Shown in pieces: positions 13,953-22,088 of a stretch of DNA of 23,008 bases. The DNA is from CAMCQY01 sp044370415 (lineage in GTDB: Bacteria > Planctomycetota > Planctomycetia > Pirellulales > UBA1268). The notes under the pieces were generated by a model. It searched no databases. It was not told the origin of the DNA and saw only the letters and a program-made list of their open reading frames with translations. The position numbers were made by a program, and so were the translations under genes. The stretch covers positions 1 to 23,008 of the forward strand of contig JBILVO010000054.1 in assembly GCA_044370415.1 (NCBI GenBank), read 5' to 3'. The number at the start of each line of letters is the position of its first letter. Within the stretch, counting starts at the first letter, position 1.

Positions 13953-15170
13953 ATGTCCTCATCACCGAACCGATCCGACGGTCGCGATGCCCCGCCCGTG
14001 GCCGCAGTGGCGACCGCCGGGGAACCGCCTTTCATTCCGGTCGCGATGCCGGATCTCTGCGGCAACGAGGAGCGGTACGTTGTCGAAGCGGTCCGCAGCA
14101 GCTGGATCTCGTCGAGCGGCGAGTTCCTCGGCCGCTTCGAGGCGGAGTTCGCCGCGGCCTGCCAGTCCAGGTTCGCTCTCGGCGTCTCGAATGGCACCAC
14201 GGCGCTCCATCTCGTGCTATCGGGCCTGAACGTGAGGCCCGGCGACGAGGTGATCGTGCCGTCCATGACCTACATCGCCACGGCGAACGCCATCCGCTAC
14301 TGCGGCGGCGAGCCGGTCTTCGTCGATGTCGACCCGGAGACGTGGTGCATTACGGCCGACGCCGTCGAGGCGGCGATCACGCCACGGACACGGGGTGTGA
14401 TCGCCGTGCACCTTCTCGGGCAGCCCGCCGACATGGACCCGATCATGAAGGTGGCGAGCACGCACGGCCTGTGGGTCGTCGAGGATGCCGCCGAGGCGCC
14501 CTTTGCCACCTACAAGGGTCGCCTGGTCGGCGGCATCGGCCATGCCGGCACGTTCTCGTTCTACGGAAACAAGCTGCTGACGAGCGGCGAGGGCGGGGCG
14601 ATCACGTTCCAGGAGCCCCACATGGAGCGTCGCTACCGCATGCTCCGCGGTCAGGGCATGGATCCGGACCGCCGCTACTACTTTCCGATCATCGGCTTCA
14701 ACTACCGCATGACGAATGTCGCGGCCGCCATTCTCTGCGCCCAGATGGAACGGCGCGAGGCCATCATGGCGTGTCGACGGCACATCTGGGACAGATACGT
14801 GGAGCGGCTGTCCGCGATTCCGGGGATCGGCCTGCGGGCGGCCAACGACTGGTCGGAAATCTCCCCGTGGATGTTCGCCTGCCTGATCAGCGAGCGGGAG
14901 TTCGGCACGAGCCGCGACCGGCTGGCGGCGGCGCTCCACGATCAGCGGATCGAGACGCGGCCCATGTTCGTGCCGCTCCATTCGTTGCCGCCCTATCAGC
15001 ACGCCTCCGTGTCCGGACGCACGCTTCCCGTGACCGACGACCTTGGCACGCGCGGCATCATGCTCCCCACCTACAACACGCTGGCCGACGACGACATCGA
15101 CCGCATCTGCGACACGATCGCCGGCATCGGCGCCGGCCGGGTGGCCCGGCCGACTCGGCACGCCGCCTGA
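13953..15170 (+). CDS. DegT/DnrJ/EryC1/StrS aminotransferase (nucleotide-sugar type)
   Basis: This 405-residue PLP enzyme has SNGTTALHLVLSGL (79-92) for cofactor phosphate binding, PSMTYIATANAI (103-114), VVEDAAEA (175-182) with Asp178 near the pyridine nitrogen, and FSFYGNKLLTSGEGG (201-215), where Lys207 forms the Schiff base. The FSFYGNK variant is that of the GDP-perosamine synthase-like branch, which aminates 4-keto sugars for O-antigen or S-layer glycans. The first 25 residues are extra and low in complexity, so an internal start such as M32 is possible. The 202-nt stretch before it shows no gene and no clear promoter. It is followed after 32 nt by a glycosyltransferase. Confidence 0.9.
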   Translation: MSSSPNRSDGRDAPPVAAVATAGEPPFIPVAMPDLCGNEERYVVEAVRSSWISSSGEFLGRFEAEFAAACQSRFALGVSNGTTALHLVLSGLNVRPGDEVIVPSMTYIATANAIRYCGGEPVFVDVDPETWCITADAVEAAITPRTRGVIAVHLLGQPADMDPIMKVASTHGLWVVEDAAEAPFATYKGRLVGGIGHAGTFSFYGNKLLTSGEGGAITFQEPHMERRYRMLRGQGMDPDRRYYFPIIGFNYRMTNVAAAILCAQMERREAIMACRRHIWDRYVERLSAIPGIGLRAANDWSEISPWMFACLISEREFGTSRDRLAAALHDQRIETRPMFVPLHSLPPYQHASVSGRTLPVTDDLGTRGIMLPTYNTLADDDIDRICDTIAGIGAGRVARPTRHAA

Positions 15171-15202
15171 CCACCGCGCCGACAAGGGCGCGGCCTCCGC
15201 AC

Positions 15203-16387
15203 ATGATCCGCATCGGCATTCCCGCCCACGGCTTTCAGGACTGGGCCGGCGGTGTCGACTTCCTTTTCACGGTGGTGGACGGCCTTCGTGCCGCAGCGCC
15301 GGGGGCCGAGTTGCACCTGCTCGTGCCGCACGAGAGACCCGCGGGCGGATGGAAGAGGCTGAAGTCGACGGTGAAGCGGATGCTGCGCCGCGGCACTCGG
15401 GATCGCAGGGCGGCACCGCTCGACTGCTCCGCGGTGGCGGCCCTCTGCGACGCGGTGCACTCGATCCCGGCCGGCCCCGATGCCGTCGCGGAGACGAGCG
15501 GACGGCTGCGGCTCGACGCCGTCCTGCCCTCACACGGCATCCTGCCCGCCGGCATGCCGTGCCCGTGGGTCGGCTACCTCTACGACTTCCAGCACCGGCA
15601 CCTGCCGCAGCTCTTCACGGAGCGCGAGATCCGCAAGCGGGACGAGGCGTTTGCCGGCATGATCGACGCTGCGCCAGCGGTGGTCGTGAACTCCCGCGAT
15701 ACGGCGGCCGAGGCACGGAGTCTCTATCCGCACGCCGCGGATCGCATCCATGCGCTGCCGTTCAACGCCAGCCCGCGGCCGGAGTGGCTCGATGACGCGG
15801 CCGACGCGCAGGGGCCCGCCGTCGCGGGGCCATACTTCATCGTCAGCAATCAGTTTTGGGTGCACAAGGATCACGCGACCGCGTTTCGGGCCTTCGCTCG
15901 GGCTGCCGCCGACCGGCCCGACCTGCGGCTCGTGTGCACCGGCCAGACGTCGGACTACCGTCGCCCGGAGTACTTCGGCACGCTCGTCGAGCTGCTGGAT
16001 TCCCTCGGGGTTCGTGACCGCGTGATCATCACCGGGCTCGTGCCGAAGGCGGAGCAGATCCAGCTCGTGAAGGGGGCGGTCGCCGTGGTGCAGCCCACGC
16101 TCTGTGACGGGGGGCCGGGCGGGGGGGCCGTGTACGATGCCGTATCGCTCGGCATCCGGTCGATCATCTCCGACATTCCGATCAACCGCGAACTCGCCGA
16201 CGAGCCCACGGTCTCGTTCTTCGCCGTCGGCGACGCCGAATCACTCGCGGCCGGGATGACGCAGGCGTTGCGGGGCACACCGATTCCGGTGGCCGCGGAA
16301 GAGCTTCGCGTCCGCGGCCGCGATCGCCGGACGGCGGCCGGCCGAACGATCCTGGAGGTCGTCAGCGGACTGAGGGCGGCCGGGTAG
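15203..16387 (+). CDS. Glycosyltransferase family 4 (GT-B) protein
   Basis: The 394-residue protein has the GT4 layout. The N-terminal Rossmann half contains IPAHGFQDWAGGVDF and VGYLYDFQHRHLPQLFTERE. The C-terminal half starts at YFIVSNQFWVHKDH (211-224). The donor-binding loop DGGPGGGAVYDAVSLG begins at Asp302, followed by SDIPINRE, which holds the second acidic residue of the EX7E-like motif. It probably transfers a sugar, possibly the amino sugar made by the upstream DegT enzyme, onto a lipid-linked or surface glycan at the inner face of the membrane. The frame is open far upstream, but that part is the DegT gene read in another frame; MIRIGIPAHG is the natural N-terminus. G6 and G7 runs lie inside the donor-binding loop. 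Confidence 0.85.
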   Translation: MIRIGIPAHGFQDWAGGVDFLFTVVDGLRAAAPGAELHLLVPHERPAGGWKRLKSTVKRMLRRGTRDRRAAPLDCSAVAALCDAVHSIPAGPDAVAETSGRLRLDAVLPSHGILPAGMPCPWVGYLYDFQHRHLPQLFTEREIRKRDEAFAGMIDAAPAVVVNSRDTAAEARSLYPHAADRIHALPFNASPRPEWLDDAADAQGPAVAGPYFIVSNQFWVHKDHATAFRAFARAAADRPDLRLVCTGQTSDYRRPEYFGTLVELLDSLGVRDRVIITGLVPKAEQIQLVKGAVAVVQPTLCDGGPGGGAVYDAVSLGIRSIISDIPINRELADEPTVSFFAVGDAESLAAGMTQALRGTPIPVAAEELRVRGRDRRTAAGRTILEVVSGLRAAG

Positions 16388-16536
16388 GCTCGTCTGGTTC
16401 CGGGATGATTCAGCCGAGGCACCCGTCGGGTGGCCGGACCGCTGGTCCACGGCAGCAGCCCGTTTGCCGGCCAGTCTTACCGGAGCAACTGGTGCTCCTG
16501 TTACTCCAGGTTTGCGGCTGCGGTTCCCCCCTCATA

Positions 16537-16569
16537 CAATCGATTGAAACGGCTGTTTGACAGTCGATT
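16537..16569 (+). promoter_or_regulatory. Dyad with TTGACA box upstream of the TetR-type regulator; probable promoter/operator
   Basis: This AT-richer patch lies in the 240-nt gap before the regulator. CAATCGATTG (16537-16546) is a perfect palindrome. AATCGATTG (16538-16546) and CAGTCGATT (16561-16569) form an inverted repeat with one mismatch, and TGAAAC/GTTTGA form a nested inner dyad. A consensus -35 hexamer, TTGACA, sits at 16557-16562 inside the dyad; I see no convincing -10. A repressor on this dyad would block the promoter, as in TetR-type autoregulation. The rest of the gap holds two short inverted repeats (GGACC/GGTCC near 16440, GGAGCA/TGCTCC at 16482-16498) that might end the upstream operon. 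Confidence 0.45.
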
Positions 16570-16627
16570 TTCCAGTGAAATCCTCGCTACGCCGGGGTTC
16601 CCGTTTGTGCCACCGCCGGCCCCGCCC

Positions 16628-17332
16628 ATGACCGCCGCATCCCAGCCCCAGCGAGCCGACGCAGGCCCGGACCCGCGCGACCGCATCCTTTCCGCGGCGG
16701 GCCGGGAGTTCGCCGAAAAGGGCTACGAGGCGACCACCGTCCGTGACATCTGCGCGGCAGCCGGCGTGAATGTGGCCGCGGTCAACTACTACTTCGGCGA
16801 CAAGCGGCGGCTCTACATCGAGAGCGTCAAGCATGCCCACAAGGATCGGGGCAGGCAGGTGCCGCTGCCGGAATGGCCGCCGGGCACGCCGCCGCAGCGA
16901 AAGCTCCAGGACTTCGTCGCCAACCTGCTCGAGCGGATGCTCGGCTTCGGTGAGCCCCCGTGGCAGGTCCGGCTCATGATGCGGGAGGTGCTGCACCCGA
17001 CGGACGCCTGCCGTGAACTCGTCGAGGATTACGTGCGGCCGCGGTTCACGCTGCTCGTGTCGATCCTCGACGAGCTCGTCGAGGGGCGGCTGTCGGATGC
17101 CGACCTGCGGCGCGTGGCGTTGTCGATCATCGGCCAGTGCTTCCTCTACCGCGTGGCCGGCGACGTGGTGGCCATGCTGGTGCCTGACGACGAAGTCCGA
17201 TCGCACCACTCCCTGCGGCCGCTCGCGGACCATGTCACCCGCTACGCCCTGGCTGCCCTGGGCGCGGCGCCGCCGCTCGTCGAGCATCACGATCACCATG
17301 AGCATCATGCTGGAGAGGAAGTCGGTTCATGA
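16628..17332 (+). CDS. TetR/AcrR-family repressor, CecR-like, with His-rich tail
   Basis: The 234-residue protein has a TetR-type helix-turn-helix at about 17-63, with AEKGYEATTVRDICAAAGVN and the recognition segment AAVNYYFGDKRRLY. The C-terminal domain, with LMMREVLHPTDACRELVEDY, looks like the CecR (DUF1956) ligand-binding domain, whose members control efflux genes. The start at 16628 gives a normal N-terminus; the frame is open from 16430 but without family similarity. The last 17 residues hold six histidines among Asp and Glu (HHDHHEHH), unusual for the family and suggestive of metal binding. The stop overlaps the start of the RND adaptor gene by ATGA, so it is the first gene of an efflux operon that it probably represses. 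Confidence 0.9.
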   Translation: MTAASQPQRADAGPDPRDRILSAAGREFAEKGYEATTVRDICAAAGVNVAAVNYYFGDKRRLYIESVKHAHKDRGRQVPLPEWPPGTPPQRKLQDFVANLLERMLGFGEPPWQVRLMMREVLHPTDACRELVEDYVRPRFTLLVSILDELVEGRLSDADLRRVALSIIGQCFLYRVAGDVVAMLVPDDEVRSHHSLRPLADHVTRYALAALGAAPPLVEHHDHHEHHAGEEVGS

Positions 17333-18735
17333 AGATCATCCGCGCGATCGTCGGCTGGGTCGTGCCACTGGTCATCCTGGGGGCGGGCTTCGCGGCATTC
17401 TTGCTCATGGGCAGCCAGCCGCCGCCTGATCGGAAGGCCGGCGAGACGGGGTCTGCGACTCCCGTGCGCACGGTGGAGGCGACGCCGGAGCAGAGCGGCC
17501 TGACGATTGAGGCGGACGGCGTCGTGGTGCCGCTGCGCGAGGTGACGCTGGCGGCCGAGGTCGGCGGGCGGGTGCTCAGGAAATCGCCGGACTGCAACGA
17601 GGGGCAGTTCGTCAAGGCGGGCACGGTGCTCTTTGAAATCGATCCGCGTGACTACGAACTCGACGTAGACAGGCTGGATCGCGAACTCAAGCAGGCCGGG
17701 CACGCGATCGAGGAGCTTGACGAGGAAGTCGCCCAAAACGCCACCTCGATCGACCTTGCCCGTCGGCAGGTGGACCTCGCCCGTCGCGAGGCGGCGCGGC
17801 TCGACAACCTGAAGAACAGCCGGGTGGTGACGGAGTCGGAGCACGATCGCGCGCTGCGGGATGAGCTGACCGCGACGAACCTGCTCAGCGCGGCCGAGGG
17901 CCAGAAACGGGTACTCGCCAAGCGGCGCAACCGGCTCGTGGAGGGGCAGGCGCTGGCCGCGACGATGCTCGACAAGGCGAAGCTCGACCTTTCCAGGACG
18001 CGCATCGTTGCACCGATCGACGGGATCGTCGTCGAGGACAAGGTCGAGCAGGAGTCGTTCGTCGCCAAGGGCACGCCCCTCGTGACGATCGAGGATACGC
18101 GGGCCGTCGAGGTCCGCACGAGCCTGCAGATGGATGAGGTTGCCAGAGTGTGGAGCAGCCGTCGGCGCGTCGATGCCCCGGCACGCGAGGCACATGACGA
18201 ACTCGATGTGCCGGCCACCGTGGTCTTCACCGTCGGCGACTCCGCCTATGAGTGGAAGGGCACCCTGTCGCGGCAGGAGGGCCGTGGCCTCGATGAGAAG
18301 ACCCGCACGCTGCCGTGCCGCGTGCTCGTCGACCGTCCTCAGGATGTCGTCGCGCTCGACCGGTACGGAGCGACGATGCCGCAGCCACCGCCGGGGGCGC
18401 CGAAGTCGCTGCTGCGGGGCATGTTCGTGGAGGTGCGGGTGCACGTCGACGCGCCGGGCGAACTCGTCTCGATCCCGGAGGAGTGCCAGCGGCCCAGCGG
18501 CGATGTCTGGGTCGTGCGGGATGGACGGCTCGTCGTGCTCAAGCCCCGGCCGTTGCAGGTGAGCGGCGGTCGCGTCGTCTTCGATTCGGTCGCCTCGGGA
18601 CTCGCGGTCGGAGATCGCGTGGTGACAAGCCAGATTTCCAATCCGCGTCCTGGGATGGACGTGGTCGAGGCCGGCGGTGCTGCCGCGGGGACCGCCCGCA
18701 CGGCTGACACTGCCGGTGACAGCGACGCCCTGTGA
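17329..18735 (+). CDS. RND efflux periplasmic adaptor (HlyD/MFP family)
   Basis: The 468-residue protein has one N-terminal membrane helix (about 9-27) that anchors it in the inner membrane. Residues 62-105 and 224-255 are the two halves of a lipoyl-like domain (EVGGRVLRK, EGQFVKAGTVLFEIDPRDY; TRIVAPIDGIVVEDKVEQESFVAKGTPL). They flank a long alpha-helical hairpin (about 108-222). Beta-barrel and membrane-proximal domains follow, ending in GDRVVTSQISNPRPGMDVV. It links an RND pump to an outer-membrane channel across the periplasm. The ATG overlaps the TetR stop (ATGA), giving translational coupling, and the permease gene follows after 10 nt. The tail is rich in Gly, Ala and Thr. Confidence 0.92.
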   Translation: MKIIRAIVGWVVPLVILGAGFAAFLLMGSQPPPDRKAGETGSATPVRTVEATPEQSGLTIEADGVVVPLREVTLAAEVGGRVLRKSPDCNEGQFVKAGTVLFEIDPRDYELDVDRLDRELKQAGHAIEELDEEVAQNATSIDLARRQVDLARREAARLDNLKNSRVVTESEHDRALRDELTATNLLSAAEGQKRVLAKRRNRLVEGQALAATMLDKAKLDLSRTRIVAPIDGIVVEDKVEQESFVAKGTPLVTIEDTRAVEVRTSLQMDEVARVWSSRRRVDAPAREAHDELDVPATVVFTVGDSAYEWKGTLSRQEGRGLDEKTRTLPCRVLVDRPQDVVALDRYGATMPQPPPGAPKSLLRGMFVEVRVHVDAPGELVSIPEECQRPSGDVWVVRDGRLVVLKPRPLQVSGGRVVFDSVASGLAVGDRVVTSQISNPRPGMDVVEAGGAAAGTARTADTAGDSDAL

Positions 18736-18745
18736 GTGCCCCCCG

Positions 18746-21700
18746 ATGAGAAGCATCGTCAGCTGGACCGTCCGCAACATGCCGGCGATGAACACGCTGG
18801 TCATCGCCATCCTGCTCGTCGGGGGGATGGCCTTCGCGTCGATGCGCCGCGAAGTGTTTCCAGAGTTCGATCTCGAGATCGTGCTGGTGACCGTGCCGTA
18901 TCCAGGCGCCACTCCCGAGGAGGTGGAGGAGGGAATCTGCCAGAAGGTCGAAGAGGCCTGCCGCAGCGTCGCCGGGATCAAGAAGATCACGAGCGTCGCG
19001 CAGGAGGGCACGGGCTTCTGCGTCTTCGAGCTGCAGGACAATGTCAAGGACGTGCAGAAGACCCTCGGTGAGATCCGCTCCGAGGTGGAGCGGATTCCGA
19101 GCATGCCGGAGCTCGCCGAGGATCCGAAGGTCGAGCAGGTTACGCTCCGGACGCCGGCCATCAAAGTGGGCGTGCTGGCCCCGAAAGACAGTCCCGCCGA
19201 TGCCGCGGCCGAGGGTGAGCTCCGCGACGTGTCGGAACTCGTCCGCGACGATCTGCTCGCGCTGCCAGCAGTCTCAGCGGCCAACCTGCTCGGTGCCAAG
19301 GACTACGAGATCGACATCGAGATTTCCGAGGCGACGCTGCGCAAGTACGGCCTCTCGCTGCAGAAGGTCGCCGACATCGTCCGCCGGGAGAATCTGGAAC
19401 TTCCAGGAGGCACGATCCGCAGCGAGGGAGGCGAGATCCTGCTTCGCGGCAAGAACAAGCGGTACGTCGGGCGGGAGATCGCGAAGCTGCCCCTGGTCAC
19501 GCTCCCCGACGGTCTCGTGCTCACCGTGGGGGACCTGGGCACGGTGCGCGACGAGTTCGCGGATGTGGCGGCCAGCAATCGGATCAACGGGCGTCCCGGC
19601 ATGGTGGTCTCGATCGACCGCAGCTCCGGCGAGGATCTGCTCGCGATGATCGCTGCCGTCAAGAAGTATGTCGCCGATGCGAAGCTGCCCCCGGGCTATG
19701 ACCTCACGCTCTGGGCAGATCAGTCGATCGACGTCAGGGATCGGCTCGACATGCTGATCTCGAACGGGTTGCAGGGACTCGCGATCGTGTTCGTGATGCT
19801 CGCGCTCTTCCTCGACCTCAAGATCGCGTTTTGGGTCGCGATGGGCATCCCGTTTTCGATGCTCGGTACCGGTGCGCTCATGCATGCCACCGACCAGACG
19901 CTCAACATGCTTTCCATGTTTGCGTTTCTGATGGCGATCGGCATCGTCGTCGACGACGCCATCGTGGTCAGCGACAACGTCGACCGGCATCGTCGCATGG
20001 GGAAAAGCCTGACGGCGGCGGCGATCGATGGAACCGTCGAGGTGATCCCCAGCGTGATCTCGAGCGTGCTCACGACCGTGATCACGTTCCTGCCGCTGTG
20101 TTTCGTGTCGGGTGTGATGGGCAAGTTCATCGCCGTGATGCCCTTCGCGTTCATCTCCACGCTGTTGGTGTCGCTCGCGGAATCGCTGCTCGTCCTGCCC
20201 GGGCATCTCGCGCATGAGAAGAACCTCGTCTTCACGATCTTCGGCATCGTGCTCTACCCGCTGCGGCTCTTTCTGCCTGCGGTGGCCTGGCTGCAGCGGG
20301 CCTGCGACCGTGGGCTGAAGTCGTTCGTGCGGGGTGTCTACGCCCCGTTCCTCGACTTCGCGCTCGACAACCGTGTGTCGGTGCTGGCGGTCGCGGCCTG
20401 CATCCTGCTGCTTGCCGGCGGGATCGTTCGCAGCGGCGTCACGCCGTTCCTGCTCTTCCCGAAGATCGACGCCAATCGGCTGCTCGCGAAGATCGTCTTC
20501 CCGGACGGCACGCCCGCGAGCGTGACGGAGGAGGCCACTCGGAAGATCGAGGAGGCCGCCGTCGCCGTTTCGCAGAAGCTTTCGCCGGCCGGCGCACCGA
20601 TCGTGCAGCTCGTGCATCGGGCGGTGGGGCAGGTTTCCGCGCAGGGGGAGGTGGGGCCAGACGCGCGCATGAGCGGCAGCCACGTCGGGGCGGTCGCCGT
20701 CGAGCTGGTCGAGGGTGAGCTCCGCGATGTGACGAGTGAGCAGTTCATCAGTGAATGGCGCCAGGCAGCGGGCGAGTTTGCCGGAACGGAATCGCTGATC
20801 TACGGCACCGAGAACATCGGTCCCGGTGGGAAGACGATCGAGTTCAAGCTGCTCGCACAGGCGGGCCCCGACTCCGTGGTCCAGCTGGAGGCTGCCGTCG
20901 AGCGGTGCAAGGAATGGCTCGCGCAGTATCCAGGCGTGATCGACATCGACGACGACTCGCGGCCGGGTAAGTGGGAATACCAGCTGAAGGTCAAGCCGCG
21001 GGCCGAGGCGATGGGGGTGTCGCTCGCCGATCTCGCGTCGACGATCCGTGCGAGCTACTACGGCGAGGAGGTGATGCGGCTGCAACGCGGCCGGCACGAA
21101 GTGAAGCTAATGGTTCGCTACCCGCGGGAGGAGCGTCGCAGCTTCGCGACGCTCGAGGAGATCAGGATCACGGGACCGGACGGCGCGAAGCGACCGCTCA
21201 AGGAGCTGGCCGACGTGAAGGTGGCCCGCGGTTACTCGGAGATCAATCGGCTCGGGCAGAGGCGATCGATCACCGTCACGGCCGACATCGACGTCGCCAA
21301 AAGCTCCCTCACCAGCGCGCAGGTGACCGCCGACATGGAGAAGCGGCTCATGCCCGACCTGCGGCGTGACTACCCGCTCGTGCGGGTCCGCTGGGAGGGG
21401 CAGCGGGAGCAGTCGAACGAGTCGCTGCGCAGCCTCGGCGTGGGGTTCGTCGTCGCCACCTTCGCGATGTTCGTGCTGCTGACGATGGAATTCAAGTCGT
21501 ACTTCCAGCCGTTCCTCATCATGGCGGCGATTCCCTTCGGGTGCGCGGGGGCCGTGTTCGGCCATGCCCTGATGGGGATGCCGCTGACGCTCTTCAGCAT
21601 GTTCGGCCTCGTTGCCCTCGCCGGCGTCGTGGTGAACGACTCGATCTGCCTGATCGACTTCATCAACATCCGCGTCCGCGAAGGCCACCCGCTCAGGCTC

Positions 21701-22027
21701 GCGCTCCGTGAGGCCGGCTGCCTGCGGTTCCGGCCCGTGATGCTGACGAGCATCACGACGATCGGCGGGCTTCTGCCGCTGCTCCTCGAGAAGAGCTTCC
21801 AGGCGCAGTTCCTCATCCCCATGGCCACGGCGTTGGCCTTCGGCCTCGCGATGACGACGCTGCTCGTGCTGGTGCTCGTGCCGGTGATGTACTCGTTCTT
21901 CGGGACGAGCGCCCGCGAGGAGCACGTCGAGGAGTACGCGGAGGGGTTTGCTCCGGCGGGATCGGTGAGCACGGTCGATCCTGACGACGCCGAGAAGGAA
22001 TGGCTCCCCGAGCATCTGCGCGCGTGA
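18746..22027 (+). CDS. RND-family efflux pump permease (AcrB/HAE-like)
   Basis: At 1093 residues it is full length for the family. The N-terminal cytoplasmic/TM1 segment is followed by VFPEFDLEIVLVTVPYPGATPEEVEE, the standard start of the porter domain. The proton-relay pair Asp403-Asp404 lies in TM4 (IGIVVDDAIVVSDN). In TM10 the usual AcrB Lys is replaced by VVVNDSICLIDF (Asn964-Asp965), a variant common in many AcrB relatives outside the classical drug pumps. A second porter half begins near SVLAVAACILLLAGGIVRSG. It exports hydrophobic or amphiphilic compounds by proton antiport together with the adjacent adaptor. I chose ATG 18746 over the longer open frame because MRSIVSWTVRNMPAMN is the family N-terminus. 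No TolC-like gene is present here. Confidence 0.93.
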   Translation: MRSIVSWTVRNMPAMNTLVIAILLVGGMAFASMRREVFPEFDLEIVLVTVPYPGATPEEVEEGICQKVEEACRSVAGIKKITSVAQEGTGFCVFELQDNVKDVQKTLGEIRSEVERIPSMPELAEDPKVEQVTLRTPAIKVGVLAPKDSPADAAAEGELRDVSELVRDDLLALPAVSAANLLGAKDYEIDIEISEATLRKYGLSLQKVADIVRRENLELPGGTIRSEGGEILLRGKNKRYVGREIAKLPLVTLPDGLVLTVGDLGTVRDEFADVAASNRINGRPGMVVSIDRSSGEDLLAMIAAVKKYVADAKLPPGYDLTLWADQSIDVRDRLDMLISNGLQGLAIVFVMLALFLDLKIAFWVAMGIPFSMLGTGALMHATDQTLNMLSMFAFLMAIGIVVDDAIVVSDNVDRHRRMGKSLTAAAIDGTVEVIPSVISSVLTTVITFLPLCFVSGVMGKFIAVMPFAFISTLLVSLAESLLVLPGHLAHEKNLVFTIFGIVLYPLRLFLPAVAWLQRACDRGLKSFVRGVYAPFLDFALDNRVSVLAVAACILLLAGGIVRSGVTPFLLFPKIDANRLLAKIVFPDGTPASVTEEATRKIEEAAVAVSQKLSPAGAPIVQLVHRAVGQVSAQGEVGPDARMSGSHVGAVAVELVEGELRDVTSEQFISEWRQAAGEFAGTESLIYGTENIGPGGKTIEFKLLAQAGPDSVVQLEAAVERCKEWLAQYPGVIDIDDDSRPGKWEYQLKVKPRAEAMGVSLADLASTIRASYYGEEVMRLQRGRHEVKLMVRYPREERRSFATLEEIRITGPDGAKRPLKELADVKVARGYSEINRLGQRRSITVTADIDVAKSSLTSAQVTADMEKRLMPDLRRDYPLVRVRWEGQREQSNESLRSLGVGFVVATFAMFVLLTMEFKSYFQPFLIMAAIPFGCAGAVFGHALMGMPLTLFSMFGLVALAGVVVNDSICLIDFINIRVREGHPLRLALREAGCLRFRPVMLTSITTIGGLLPLLLEKSFQAQFLIPMATALAFGLAMTTLLVLVLVPVMYSFFGTSAREEHVEEYAEGFAPAGSVSTVDPDDAEKEWLPEHLRA

Positions 22028-22040
22028 CGCGCATCCTCGG

Positions 22041-22070
22041 GGCGCCTGCCTGCTTCCGGGGACGGGCGCC
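22041..22070. terminator. Possible bidirectional terminator between convergent RND and ychF genes
   Basis: GGCGCC at 22041-22046 and again at 22065-22070 can pair, with further GC pairs possible inside. The hairpin sits in the 53-nt gap between the converging permease and ychF genes. There is no T-tract on either side, so the call is tentative. Confidence 0.3.
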
Positions 22071-22088
22071 TACTTGTCGCCTACTTGT
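22067..22088. repeat. Perfect 11-bp tandem duplication at the ychF stop codon
   Basis: CGCCTACTTGT occurs twice in a row (22067-22077 and 22078-22088). On the coding strand each copy contains a TAG. The copy nearer the gene supplies the ychF stop; the second lies 11 nt later in another frame. Confidence 0.85.

Noticed and set aside
12023..14266. Long minus-strand open frame of 747 codons opposite the lipase, methyltransferase and DegT genes
   Set aside because: It spans three well-supported genes on the other strand; its product is rich in Arg, Pro, Glu and His without family motifs, as expected of GC-rich antisense shadows.
13865..15202. Possible N-terminal extension of the GT4 glycosyltransferase by about 446 residues
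   Set aside because: This is the DegT gene read in another frame; the DegT frame carries the PLP motifs, and GT4 homology starts at 15203.
17305..19299. Minus-strand open frame of 664 codons opposite the RND adaptor and permease
   Set aside because: Antisense shadow of two clear genes, low-complexity composition, no recognisable domain.
19274..21097. Minus-strand open frame of 607 codons opposite the RND permease
   Set aside because: Rich in His, Asp, Arg and Glu as a mirror of membrane codons; no domain or credible start signal.
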